The notes under the pieces were generated by a model, which worked only from the letters and a program-made list of their open reading frames with translations, did no database searches and was not told the origin of the DNA. 40,576 nt of DNA from Lactobacillaceae bacterium. Lineage in GTDB: Bacteria > Bacillota > Bacilli > Lactobacillales > Lactobacillaceae. The stretch spans positions 1-40,576 of the forward strand of contig JAITPD010000045.1 in NCBI GenBank assembly GCA_031289615.1, in the 5' to 3' direction. Positions 23,474 to 31,444 of this stretch are shown here, piece by piece. The position numbers and the translations under genes are program-made. Positions within the stretch are counted from its first letter, which is position 1. Each line of letters begins with the position of its first letter.

Positions 23474-24727
23474 TCATGCCAATTTTCGTTCCTTTATCCT
23501 AACAAACTGAATATAAGCCAATAAAATCACCGAATAAACTGCCATACATATGAAACTAATCGCCACCCCAAACATACTTGCAATGGACATAAAGATTAGC
23601 GTTCCAATTGGCAACATAAAGCTCATTGTCGTATTTAACACGCCCAACGACAACGCAATATTATCTGGTAACGTATTGTTCATTAACCACGCGTTCAACT
23701 TTGGAACCGTATTCCCTTGGATAAATGCAATCATCATCAACAGCACCAAGATAAGGATTGAATTAATTTTTAATAATCCAAAAATAATCAGCAATAAAAT
23801 TAATAGCATTTGAATGAAAATAAGATTCGTAAACGTTTGCTTTTCAAACCATCTCAATGTCAAAATATTACCAATAATTTCTCCGCAAATAAAAGTGACA
23901 CTCATTAAAGTAATAGTTAGCGCCATATTTCCAATCTGCATATCCTTATTATTTGCAAAATACAGTATAAAAACTTGTTCGATCGCTACTCCAATCAGCC
24001 CTCCAACACTATAAATGGAGACATAAAATCCCAAAAGAGGCACGGCAAAAAGATTTTTAATAGCATTCCCAAATGTCATGTCATTTTTCTTATCTTCCAC
24101 AGTTTCTTTTATCTCATCTTGAATTTTAATTTCTTTAAGATGCCTAATCATCATGAAACTACTGAAAAATAGGGCCCCGTTTAAAATCGAAAAAACTGCA
24201 TAATTACTATTCATTAAACTAAGAAATAACGTTCCAATAAACTGACCTGACACTATGACAGTCTGAATAATTCCACTTTGTAACCCATTCAGTCTTTCAC
24301 GATCGTTTGATTCAATTATTTTTAAAGACATCGGGTACAATAACCCGACCGAGTATTGCCCTACCAGATCAGATGTTAAGTTGATGATAATTAATAGTCC
24401 GAACAAGACAATCGAAAATGATGAATGAATTGCTACAGCAGCGATGAGATACAACAATCCTTGGACCAGTTTAATGGTTTTTGCAATTCTGATTTTATTT
24501 TTAGAGCGATCCGCAAAATACCCCGTTAAAATATTTGCTAACGCTGGAATACTATTAAAAACTGACACAATCGTGATTGCCCAACTTTTAAAATCAGCGG
24601 GAGCCTCATTGGTCACATAGATGATAAAAACAAGATTAAATACGCTCATACCAGTAGATTCTAAAATATTAGATGCAAAAATCCACTTAAAATCGGTGGC
24701 CTTATATTTTTTTAAAATCGCTATCAT
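23474..24727 (-). CDS. MFS transporter of the lanthipeptide locus
   Basis: A 417-residue, 12-helix major facilitator protein. It resembles the MFS_3/drug-export type: NILTGYFADRSKNKIRIAKT between helices 2 and 3 is the loop motif, and DRERLNGLQSG lies mid-protein. Its start codon overlaps the stop of the synthetase gene (ATGA at 24724-24727), so the two are translationally coupled. Context makes it the likely exporter of, or self-protection against, the modified peptide (inference). No ABC exporter or leader protease is encoded nearby. It is AT-rich like the rest of the island. No clear terminator follows. Confidence 0.82.
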   Translation of the reverse strand: MIAILKKYKATDFKWIFASNILESTGMSVFNLVFIIYVTNEAPADFKSWAITIVSVFNSIPALANILTGYFADRSKNKIRIAKTIKLVQGLLYLIAAVAIHSSFSIVLFGLLIIINLTSDLVGQYSVGLLYPMSLKIIESNDRERLNGLQSGIIQTVIVSGQFIGTLFLSLMNSNYAVFSILNGALFFSSFMMIRHLKEIKIQDEIKETVEDKKNDMTFGNAIKNLFAVPLLGFYVSIYSVGGLIGVAIEQVFILYFANNKDMQIGNMALTITLMSVTFICGEIIGNILTLRWFEKQTFTNLIFIQMLLILLLIIFGLLKINSILILVLLMMIAFIQGNTVPKLNAWLMNNTLPDNIALSLGVLNTTMSFMLPIGTLIFMSIASMFGVAISFICMAVYSVILLAYIQFVRIKERKLA

Positions 24728-26691
24728 ATGGCGTGTTCCTCCTTGATCTTGAAATAATATTCAATAATTAAATATAGACCGTCGACTCCATATTTATGCC
24801 CAGATTTAATAGAATTGCTATAAAAATCAAAAAAACCAAACTTATTATCGCTATAGCTTATATAATTTAGTGATGTAATAATCTGAGTATTTGCAAGTTC
24901 TAGATACTTTACGTCTTGAAAAACTCTAAACAATTCAATGTTTGTAAAAGCAATACCTAATAAACCACTCCACAAGCTTGGCGATTTAGAAAAATTAAAC
25001 GACAACATATCTGCATATTTTTCTACAATATTTTTTTGTGTCAATCCACTTTCATACAGCTTAATTAAATATAAAACAGCCCCGGCTCCTCCATCTGAAA
25101 TATATGGAGATATTTTAGCCCTTTTATCTGGATTCATTTTCAAATATAATTTATCTTCAGATTCATCTCTAATCTCTAAATTTTTTAATACTTCGATAAA
25201 TTTGTTAGCATCCTTTACGGTCAATAAGTTAGATTTCAAATAATTATTAACTGATACTCCTATCTCTGTATACCCGTTATCATTAATATCTTGTTTGTCA
25301 TTGAATTTACGAAATTGATTTAAAATAAAAGCCCTTAATTCTTTGGCAGACTCATAATTTTTAAAAGGTAATTTTTTTAATTTATTTACTGCCACCTTAC
25401 CTTTTGGCTTTTTATCGCACAATAAATACGGTACAAATTCTGCGACATAAGGGTTAATTTCATTTATAAATAATAATTGATACAATTGAATAATTATCTG
25501 ATTTTTATTATTATGAGCTGCTAATACAAAGTTTAAATCCCCAATCATAAATAAAAACAGCATCCCAATTCTTCTAAAGTCTTGAACCTTAGCGTCCTTT
25601 GTTTTAAATTCATTAAGCCAATAACCGTGTGTTTTTGTATAATTCTTTGAGTTCCCCGAGTCGAATGAATCCAAATCTAAGAAATATATTTTATTATCAA
25701 TCCATGATAAGTTACTGTCTCTAATATCTAAATTTTTTATATCCGCTGAATGTATATTAACTACAGTTTTTAGTAACTCAACAAATAAATTTTTAATATT
25801 ATCTATTCTTAAATATTTCATCTTATTTGAAAGTATTGGTGAAACAGTCGATGGAAATCTAGATAAATCACCACCATCAAGATGCTCATATACAAAAAAG
25901 ACTGAATATACCTCTTCAACTATTTCAACCCCTTTTATTACATTTATTCCTCCATATTTTTCTAATGCTTTTGCATATTCGAATTCGTTATTCTTTAAGT
26001 CTGCCTTCAAAGCATGTTCACCAGAAAATATATACTTTCTAGCTTCCTTTATTACGTATTTCTTATCATTTATTTCAGCCAAGTAAGTATTACCAGCTGG
26101 TGTCTTCATAATTATGCCCAACAAATTGTATTTGGTTTGGATTTTAGTACCTGTTTGATATACCGAATCTTGAAAAGGGTCTGTAATCCACTCCGGTAAA
26201 TTAAATTCATTTTTTCTATCATCCACAAACTTTTCTCCCAGTGGACCAGTAATAGTATTCTCTTCCGTTCTAATGTTTAAACCATACCGATAATGTACTA
26301 CTTCAGATTCTTTATAAGAACGATCAGTTAAAATTTCTGGTCCATGAAATCCTCTAGTTAATTTTTCTAAACTTTGTAATATCTGTCTTGCTTCTTCTAA
26401 ATTACTAGGATATATAGTAATTAACTTACCAATCTGTGAACTAGAGGTTTTTATACTTAAAAAATCAAAAGCAATCTCAGAACTTCTTACGTATTTAAAA
26501 TTAATTCTTTTCTTAATCAAATATTCACCAACAATATTTAATAATACAGAAAAAGTTTCAAGCTTACTACTAACATGTATTTTCCAAAAATGTTGCGGAA
26601 CTTTATTCTCATTGAAAACAACATTAGTGAAAAATTCTGTTTGGATAATATCTACTGATTCGTCAAATTTTAAAATGTTATTATATATCAT
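24724..26691 (-). CDS. Class III lanthipeptide synthetase (LanKC-like), shortened cyclase
   Basis: A 655-residue three-part enzyme. An N-terminal lyase domain (about 1-165) carries Lys37-x-His39 (WKIHVSS), Lys66 (FKYVRS), GKLITIYP and Arg135 in VVHYRYG, all positions expected for the phosphothreonine-lyase type of LanL/LanKC. The kinase domain (about 185-420) has Lys215 (YVIKEAR), Asp322-x4-Asn327 (LDIRDSN) and the metal aspartate Asp339 (YFLDLD). The C-terminal cyclase-like part begins about 470 and keeps only segments such as SDGGAGAVLYLIKL (532-545) and SLWSGLLGIA (572-581). Class III cyclase domains are usually 350 residues or more, so this one is about half size. No zinc Cys-Cys-His set is present. 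The enzyme would phosphorylate and dehydrate Ser/Thr of the peptide encoded at 26812, then cyclise it onto Cys. It is divergent from that gene. Confidence 0.85.
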   Translation of the reverse strand: MIYNNILKFDESVDIIQTEFFTNVVFNENKVPQHFWKIHVSSKLETFSVLLNIVGEYLIKKRINFKYVRSSEIAFDFLSIKTSSSQIGKLITIYPSNLEEARQILQSLEKLTRGFHGPEILTDRSYKESEVVHYRYGLNIRTEENTITGPLGEKFVDDRKNEFNLPEWITDPFQDSVYQTGTKIQTKYNLLGIIMKTPAGNTYLAEINDKKYVIKEARKYIFSGEHALKADLKNNEFEYAKALEKYGGINVIKGVEIVEEVYSVFFVYEHLDGGDLSRFPSTVSPILSNKMKYLRIDNIKNLFVELLKTVVNIHSADIKNLDIRDSNLSWIDNKIYFLDLDSFDSGNSKNYTKTHGYWLNEFKTKDAKVQDFRRIGMLFLFMIGDLNFVLAAHNNKNQIIIQLYQLLFINEINPYVAEFVPYLLCDKKPKGKVAVNKLKKLPFKNYESAKELRAFILNQFRKFNDKQDINDNGYTEIGVSVNNYLKSNLLTVKDANKFIEVLKNLEIRDESEDKLYLKMNPDKRAKISPYISDGGAGAVLYLIKLYESGLTQKNIVEKYADMLSFNFSKSPSLWSGLLGIAFTNIELFRVFQDVKYLELANTQIITSLNYISYSDNKFGFFDFYSNSIKSGHKYGVDGLYLIIEYYFKIKEEHAI

Positions 26692-26751
26692 ATTTCACAC
26701 CCCATTTTTCTGTTTTTATAATCATACTATAATCGTTCTATAATTAAAAGC

Positions 26752-26780
26752 TTGACGTTTTCTCATTTATGTATTATTAT
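26752..26780 (+). promoter_or_regulatory. Promoter of the lanthipeptide precursor gene
   Basis: TTGACG (26752-26757), exactly 17 bases, TATTAT (26775-26780), about 30 bases before the ATG. This is one of the best sigma-A matches in the window. On the opposite strand, the TATAGT/TATGAT boxes in 26720-26735 may serve the synthetase gene. Confidence 0.8.
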
Positions 26781-26811
26781 ATAAATAATTTAGAAATGGA
26801 GGAATTATATT

Positions 26812-26973
26812 ATGACAAATGCTACTTTGGCTATTAAGCCATCTATTGAGGTTATTTCTTTGAACGCACTCCCTTTTATTCAAAACGACGAGTATTCATA
26901 TACTTCTGACTCACCCTTTACTATGGCAGAAGGAAGTTGGGTCTGCAGTAACAAACTAACAGTATCTTGTTAA
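26812..26973 (+). CDS. Class III lanthipeptide precursor peptide (LanA-like, 53 aa)
   Basis: A short gene with GGAGG 9 bases before the ATG. The leader (about 1-27) contains the hydrophobic stretch IEVISLNALPFI, possibly the helix bound by the synthetase. The tail from about residue 28 holds Ser29, Thr31, Ser32, Ser34, Thr37, Ser42, Ser46, Thr50 and Ser52, with only two cysteines, Cys45 and Cys53, the last residue. Ser/Thr-x2-Ser/Thr pairs (29/32, 31/34, 34/37) before Cys45 recall the class III labionin pattern, though the gap to Cys45 is longer than usual. Two thioether rings are possible. The product is not one I recognise. The gene is divergent from the LanKC gene and is followed by a strong terminator. 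Confidence 0.82.
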   Translation: MTNATLAIKPSIEVISLNALPFIQNDEYSYTSDSPFTMAEGSWVCSNKLTVSC

Positions 26974-26993
26974 TAAATATTCGAGTTTTTAGA

Positions 26994-27042
26994 AAAAGGC
27001 AGATATTATTTGATTTTAGCAATCAAATAATATCTGCCTTTT
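26994..27042. terminator. Bidirectional terminator, perfect 22-bp stem
   Basis: 26994-27015 and 27021-27042 are exact inverted repeats around a 5-base loop, with A and T runs on both sides. It ends the precursor gene on the plus strand and the glucuronate cluster on the minus strand. Confidence 0.92.
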
Positions 27043-27073
27043 ATAGTTGTTTTATAATTAACAATCACACATC

Positions 27074-27763
27074 CTACCCAAAATAATCCGGATGCGTCTT
27101 CATAATCTTTTCAAAATCCGCGTCAAACCCCGCATAATGCTGATCAATCAACTCACTCGTCTTCGCAAAATCCGACCGCGCAATTGTATCAAGCATATCC
27201 AGATGAACCTGAATCAGCTCATCCCGATCGCCTTTCAACAACGTTAGCGACAACCACCGAAAGCGATTGAAATGAATATTGAAATCCTGTTCCCATTGCC
27301 AAAGTTTGTAATAGCCCGAAATTTCGTAAAACTTCTCGTGGAACAAATTATCATATTTCATCACTCGATGCGGATCGTTTTGCTCATAACCCTCGCGCAT
27401 TGAATTAATAATGCTCACCAGCTCAGCAATCGCTTCGGCATCCAAGACCGGAAATGCGAGTTCCATGACCTTCTTTTCAACCTGTGCACGCATCAAATGG
27501 GCTGCTTTAACACTATCAATCCGAATCGGCGCAATATACGTTCCGCTCCCGAGCCGCTTTTCCACGATCGTCTTGTGCTCTAATTCACTCATTGCCACGC
27601 TAATCGGAGTCCGGCCAATTTGGAGTTCATCCCCCAAATGACGCATCGACACCTTGTCGCCCGGCTGATATTCGTTAAACACAATTTTATTTAGCAGAAT
27701 CTCATAAGCTTGATCAGCGAGGCTCTTTGGTTGTATCTCTTCTGGCATCTTAACGACTGACAT
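27074..27763 (-). CDS. GntR/FadR-family regulator of the glucuronate cluster
   Basis: A 229-residue regulator. An N-terminal GntR winged helix (about 8-80; SLADQAYEILLNKIV, YQPGDKVSMRHLGDELQIGRTPISVAMSEL) is joined to an all-helical FCD ligand domain (about 90-225). Relatives such as UxuR/ExuR sense uronate intermediates. The start is uncertain. The ATG at 27761-27763 follows GGAGG by only two bases and overlaps the kdgK end by 14 bases; the ATG at 27746-27748 is the alternative. It is the last gene of the cluster. The perfect palindrome at 35835-35850 before the transporter gene is a candidate binding site. Confidence 0.85.
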   Translation of the reverse strand: MSVVKMPEEIQPKSLADQAYEILLNKIVFNEYQPGDKVSMRHLGDELQIGRTPISVAMSELEHKTIVEKRLGSGTYIAPIRIDSVKAAHLMRAQVEKKVMELAFPVLDAEAIAELVSIINSMREGYEQNDPHRVMKYDNLFHEKFYEISGYYKLWQWEQDFNIHFNRFRWLSLTLLKGDRDELIQVHLDMLDTIARSDFAKTSELIDQHYAGFDADFEKIMKTHPDYFG

Positions 27764-28745
27764 CGCCTCCACTTTGCATGAAGTCGAGTACTTCCTTTTC
27801 ATTGAACTGGTTCATGTCACCCAAGATAGTATGCTTCAAATGACTGGCCGCCGTAGCAAACTCAACCATCGCTTGCGGATCTTGCTTCTTATAATATTGA
27901 GCAAGCATTCCAGCCGCATACGCATCCCCGCCACCAATTCGATCAACAATCGGCTTAATGTCATGCAACTGTGATTGATACAATTTTCCATCTAAATACA
28001 ATGTTCCAAGCAACTGATTGTGCTCACTTGAAATCACCGTCCGAGTTGTCGAATAAATCATCTTTAGGTTCGGGAATGCTTGCAGATACTTTTCATATGC
28101 ACCCGCAACATCATCGAGGTCAATGCCATCTAATTCTAACAGATACTTAGCATCTTTAACACCTGCCGACAAAATATCTACTTGTGGCAAAATCCGCTTC
28201 AAAGCATTTCCAGCAGCTTGCGGTGACCACAATTTTGCCCGATAATTCGAATCAAAACTAATTGTAATCCCACGCTTTTTAGCTTCAGCCAACAATAGCA
28301 TCACGTTTTCGAGCCAAGCAGGTGACAATGCACCAACAATCCCTGACAGATGAAAAATTTCAACATCTGCAAATAATTCGTCAAAGTTCCAAGGCAATTT
28401 CTCAGTCAAAGCAAAACTTGAATACGCCCGATCATAGAAAGCCTTGGCCCCACGAGCACCACTACCTAATTCGAGATAATACGTTCCTAAGCGAGGACCA
28501 TCTTGATAAACTTCAGTCACATCCACGCCCACAGCTCCAAGCGTATTCAGCACAGAATCACCCAATGGATTAGCTGGCACGATTGAAGCATACTTGGTTG
28601 GCACACCATATTGAGCAATCGAATAAGCGACGTTCGCCTCACCACCACCAAGATAACTCTTCAATGCCGGCTCACTAAACATGCGTGTTCCCGCTTCGTT
28701 CGAGATCCGCAACATGATTTCACCTAATGCTAAAAACTTACCCAT
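27750..28745 (-). CDS. kdgK: 2-keto-3-deoxygluconate kinase
   Basis: A 331-residue PfkB-family sugar kinase. It opens MGKFLALGEIMLRIS, has the substrate-side GGGEANVAYSIAQYG near residue 32, and ends with the catalytic DRIGGGDAYAAGML (about 266-279), whose Asp is the general base. It phosphorylates 2-keto-3-deoxygluconate to KDPG, the step between UxuA and KdgA. It starts 5 bases after the kdgA stop and overlaps the regulator gene, so the three genes are one transcript. Confidence 0.93.
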   Translation of the reverse strand: MGKFLALGEIMLRISNEAGTRMFSEPALKSYLGGGEANVAYSIAQYGVPTKYASIVPANPLGDSVLNTLGAVGVDVTEVYQDGPRLGTYYLELGSGARGAKAFYDRAYSSFALTEKLPWNFDELFADVEIFHLSGIVGALSPAWLENVMLLLAEAKKRGITISFDSNYRAKLWSPQAAGNALKRILPQVDILSAGVKDAKYLLELDGIDLDDVAGAYEKYLQAFPNLKMIYSTTRTVISSEHNQLLGTLYLDGKLYQSQLHDIKPIVDRIGGGDAYAAGMLAQYYKKQDPQAMVEFATAASHLKHTILGDMNQFNEKEVLDFMQSGGDVSR

Positions 28746-28750
28746 TGAAT

Positions 28751-29380
28751 TTACCCTTTAATCTCGTGATAACGTGCCATAAACTTCTTGGCAGTTGCAG
28801 TAATTTCGGCTGGCGTTCCCTTAACCAAGCTACCACCAACACCAACAGTGATTACTCCGGCATCGAACCAATCCTTCATATTGTCAAGGTTAACTCCACC
28901 AGTTGGCATCACGTTCATTTGTGGAATCGGAGCCTTAAATGCTGAAACGATTGAAGAATCAAAGGCTGAGCCAGGGAACAACTTCACAATGTCTGCTCCG
29001 GCCATCATCGCAGTCTTGATTTCAGTAATTGTCATGCAACCTGGCAAATATGGAATTTGGTAGAGGTTACAAAGCTTAGCAGTATCTGCGTCAAAGCTTG
29101 GTGAAACCACGTATTCGGCACCAGCCATGATTGCCAAACGAGCAGTCACAACGTCCAAAACAGTTCCGGCCCCAACAACGATGTCAGTTCCAGTGTACTT
29201 GTCGGCCAAGCTCTTGATAACATCTGTCACGTTTGGAACAGTGTAAGTCAATTCAAGTCCGCGAACACCACCAGCAATCAAAGCTTCACACTTTTCCAAT
29301 GCTTCTGCGGCTGAGGCACCACGTACAACGGCGATTACACCGGCTTTTTCAACACGGTTCAAAATATCTGTCTTCTTCAT
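28751..29380 (-). CDS. kdgA: KDPG/KHG aldolase
   Basis: A 209-residue class I aldolase splitting 2-keto-3-deoxy-6-phosphogluconate into pyruvate and glyceraldehyde 3-phosphate. The general-acid Glu lies in GVRGLELTYTVP (about 38-49), GAGTV is at about 71-75, and the Schiff-base Lys in GADIVKLFPGSAF (about 128-140). Length is typical. AGGAGA precedes the ATG. It is first of a kdgA-kdgK-gntR subunit with its own promoter at 29429. Confidence 0.95.
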   Translation of the reverse strand: MKKTDILNRVEKAGVIAVVRGASAAEALEKCEALIAGGVRGLELTYTVPNVTDVIKSLADKYTGTDIVVGAGTVLDVVTARLAIMAGAEYVVSPSFDADTAKLCNLYQIPYLPGCMTITEIKTAMMAGADIVKLFPGSAFDSSIVSAFKAPIPQMNVMPTGGVNLDNMKDWFDAGVITVGVGGSLVKGTPAEITATAKKFMARYHEIKG

Positions 29381-29428
29381 CTTTTCATTCTCCTAGTTTG
29401 GAACATTATTTTGTGAATCTACTACTAA

Positions 29429-29458
29429 ATTATACTAGTTACGAAACACCTTTGTCAT
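29429..29458 (-). promoter_or_regulatory. Internal promoter before kdgA
   Basis: On the minus strand ATGACA (29453-29458), 18 bases, TATAAT (29429-29434). The rest of the 237-base gap (29459-29617) holds a CAACTCG/CGAGTTG hairpin near 29524-29541 and short stretches resembling the repeat family's GGCCATTTTTCAC ends, but no gene. Confidence 0.6.
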
Positions 29459-29617
29459 TACTTCAAAACGAAAATCGTCCGAATATGGCAAAGGTGCTTT
29501 TGAATCATATTACTAACAGCATTGTGCAACTCGTGAACGAGTTGGGTCATTTTTCACAACGTTTTGTTATTCGTGAACTACCTGGGCCATTTTCACACCC
29601 ATCACAATGCGGTTCTA

Positions 29618-31018
29618 TTAATCAACAGTCAATCCCAAATAATCAAGGCAGTTTTGTCCTGAAATCCGAGTCACCAAACGGCCTAGATATTCCAAATCTT
29701 CTGGCGCCCGACCCTGTTCGACCAGCTCACCCAAGAAGTTACACAGCACACGGCGGAAATATTCGTGACGTGGATAGCTCAACAAACTCCGTGAATCTGT
29801 CAACATTCCTACAAAGTTACCAAGCAATGACTGCTCTGCAAAAATCGTGAGTTGATTGTGCATCCCTGAAGCTGTGTCCAAGAACCACCAACCAGAACCG
29901 ATTTGAATCTTTTGCCGGTTTCCGCTTTGGAATGACCCCGCGATAGTTGCCAATGGAAGCATGTCATTTGCGTTCAATGAATACAAAATCGTCCGTGGCA
30001 AAGCATCTTGATCTTCAGCAGCACTCATTAACAATGCAATCTCGTCTGCAATCGCTGGTTGTGACCCAATTGAATCAAAGCCAGTGTTCGCACCGATTTC
30101 ACGCAATCCACGCTTGTTCGCACTCCGCAAAACGTTCATGTGAATTTGCACAGTCCAATCAGCATCATGATACATCTTTAACAATGCCAACATCAAAGCT
30201 GTTTGATACTTGTAAGTCTCTTCCAAAGTCAACGCATTACCAGCAACAGCCTTAGCAAAAATTGATTCCACTTCAGATTCCGTTGCGGCAATAAACTTGA
30301 AATTATTCATACCAGTGTCAGCAAGTACTCCACCGATTGACTTGAAGTAGTCCACGCGCTTCGTCAATGCTTCAACCATCTTTGCAAATGAATCAACCTT
30401 GAGATCGGTCACATTTCCCAACTTAGTCAAATAAGAAGCAAAGTCTGGAGTGATTTCCCAAACGTTGTCAGGTCGGAAAGTTGGTAGCAACTTAAATGCT
30501 CCTTCTTCCTCGGCCAACAATTGATGATACTTCAAATCATCTGCAGGGTCATCAGTCGTACATGCCAGCTTAACCTTCATCCCCTTCATCAACTCGCGCG
30601 GAGTAAATTCTGGAGTGGCAAGCAAAGCATTTGCACGATCCCAAACACTTTTTGCATTGTCCTCTGTCAACAATTCATGAATGCCGAAATAGCGCTTCAA
30701 TTCGTTGTGTGACCATTCAAAAATTGGATTTCCCACCGCATTTTGCATGACCCGTACAAAGGCCAAATATTTTTCGTAATCATCACCGTTTCCAGTAATA
30801 TATTTTTCATCAACTCCATTAGCTCGCAACAAACGCCACTTGTAATGGTCGCCGCCAAGCCAAATTTCAGTCAAATTCTTGTAAGGCTTGTTCTCGTAAA
30901 TTTCTTGTGGTGAAAGATGACAATGATAATCAATAATATTTTCATCTTTTGCGTACTTTTCATACAGTGCAACTGCAAATTCTGATTGTAGCAAGAACTT
31001 TTCATCTAGAAGTGCCAT
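29618..31018 (-). CDS. uxaC: Glucuronate (uronate) isomerase
   Basis: A 466-residue member of the amidohydrolase-like uronate isomerase family, converting D-glucuronate to D-fructuronate. The metal-binding start DYHCHLSPQEI lies near residue 32, the conserved GDHYKWRLLRANGV near 57, and WTVQIHMNVLRSANKR in the middle. The ATG at 31016-31018 is used because GGAGG lies 7 bases upstream; the frame continues four codons further. It is separated from uxuA upstream by repeat copy E. Confidence 0.95.
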   Translation of the reverse strand: MALLDEKFLLQSEFAVALYEKYAKDENIIDYHCHLSPQEIYENKPYKNLTEIWLGGDHYKWRLLRANGVDEKYITGNGDDYEKYLAFVRVMQNAVGNPIFEWSHNELKRYFGIHELLTEDNAKSVWDRANALLATPEFTPRELMKGMKVKLACTTDDPADDLKYHQLLAEEEGAFKLLPTFRPDNVWEITPDFASYLTKLGNVTDLKVDSFAKMVEALTKRVDYFKSIGGVLADTGMNNFKFIAATESEVESIFAKAVAGNALTLEETYKYQTALMLALLKMYHDADWTVQIHMNVLRSANKRGLREIGANTGFDSIGSQPAIADEIALLMSAAEDQDALPRTILYSLNANDMLPLATIAGSFQSGNRQKIQIGSGWWFLDTASGMHNQLTIFAEQSLLGNFVGMLTDSRSLLSYPRHEYFRRVLCNFLGELVEQGRAPEDLEYLGRLVTRISGQNCLDYLGLTVD

Positions 31019-31045
31019 TGGATCCTCCATGTTTATATATAATAT

Positions 31046-31425
31046 TACTCTTGGTCATTTTTCACTTGCGCTGTGGATTGTAGATAATAATAGTAAGTGG
31101 CGACACGGTCCCATTCGACTTTTAATTTCGGTACACCGAAATCTAGTCGAATTGGTGCCGCTACCTCGCTTGATCACCTACTATCATCATCTCAAGCCAC
31201 CACGCTTTAAATTAAATGACCAAGGTGTTACGTTAAAATATTGCTCTTTGGTTGATTAGCGAAGCGATTCTGTCGTCGGATGAACAGTCCCTGCCGAATC
31301 TAGGCGAACCTTTTCACGCGCGCTTTAGTGCCGTGAAAATGGCAAATTATTTTGCCATTCGACATGAATCGTGCAGGGCCAATCCGAAACGTAAAGAATC
31401 TTTAGCGAAGCTGATCAGCAAATGC
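31046..31425. repeat. Palindromic intergenic repeat, copy E, inside the glucuronate cluster
   Basis: Module 1 (31051-31224) has its own terminal inverted repeats, CTTGGTCATTT and AAATGACCAAG, and the same TAGTAAGTGGCGACACGG...CCTACTATC fold as the other copies. Module 2 follows at about 31255-31420. It sits between uxuA and uxaC, so if transcribed it would form very large hairpins in the mRNA. Confidence 0.82.
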
Positions 31426-31444
31426 AAACCCGTTACTCCATACA

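Noticed and set aside
29233-29850. 205-codon plus-strand ORF
   Set aside because: Runs antisense across kdgA, the gap and uxaC; composition is that of a shadow frame.
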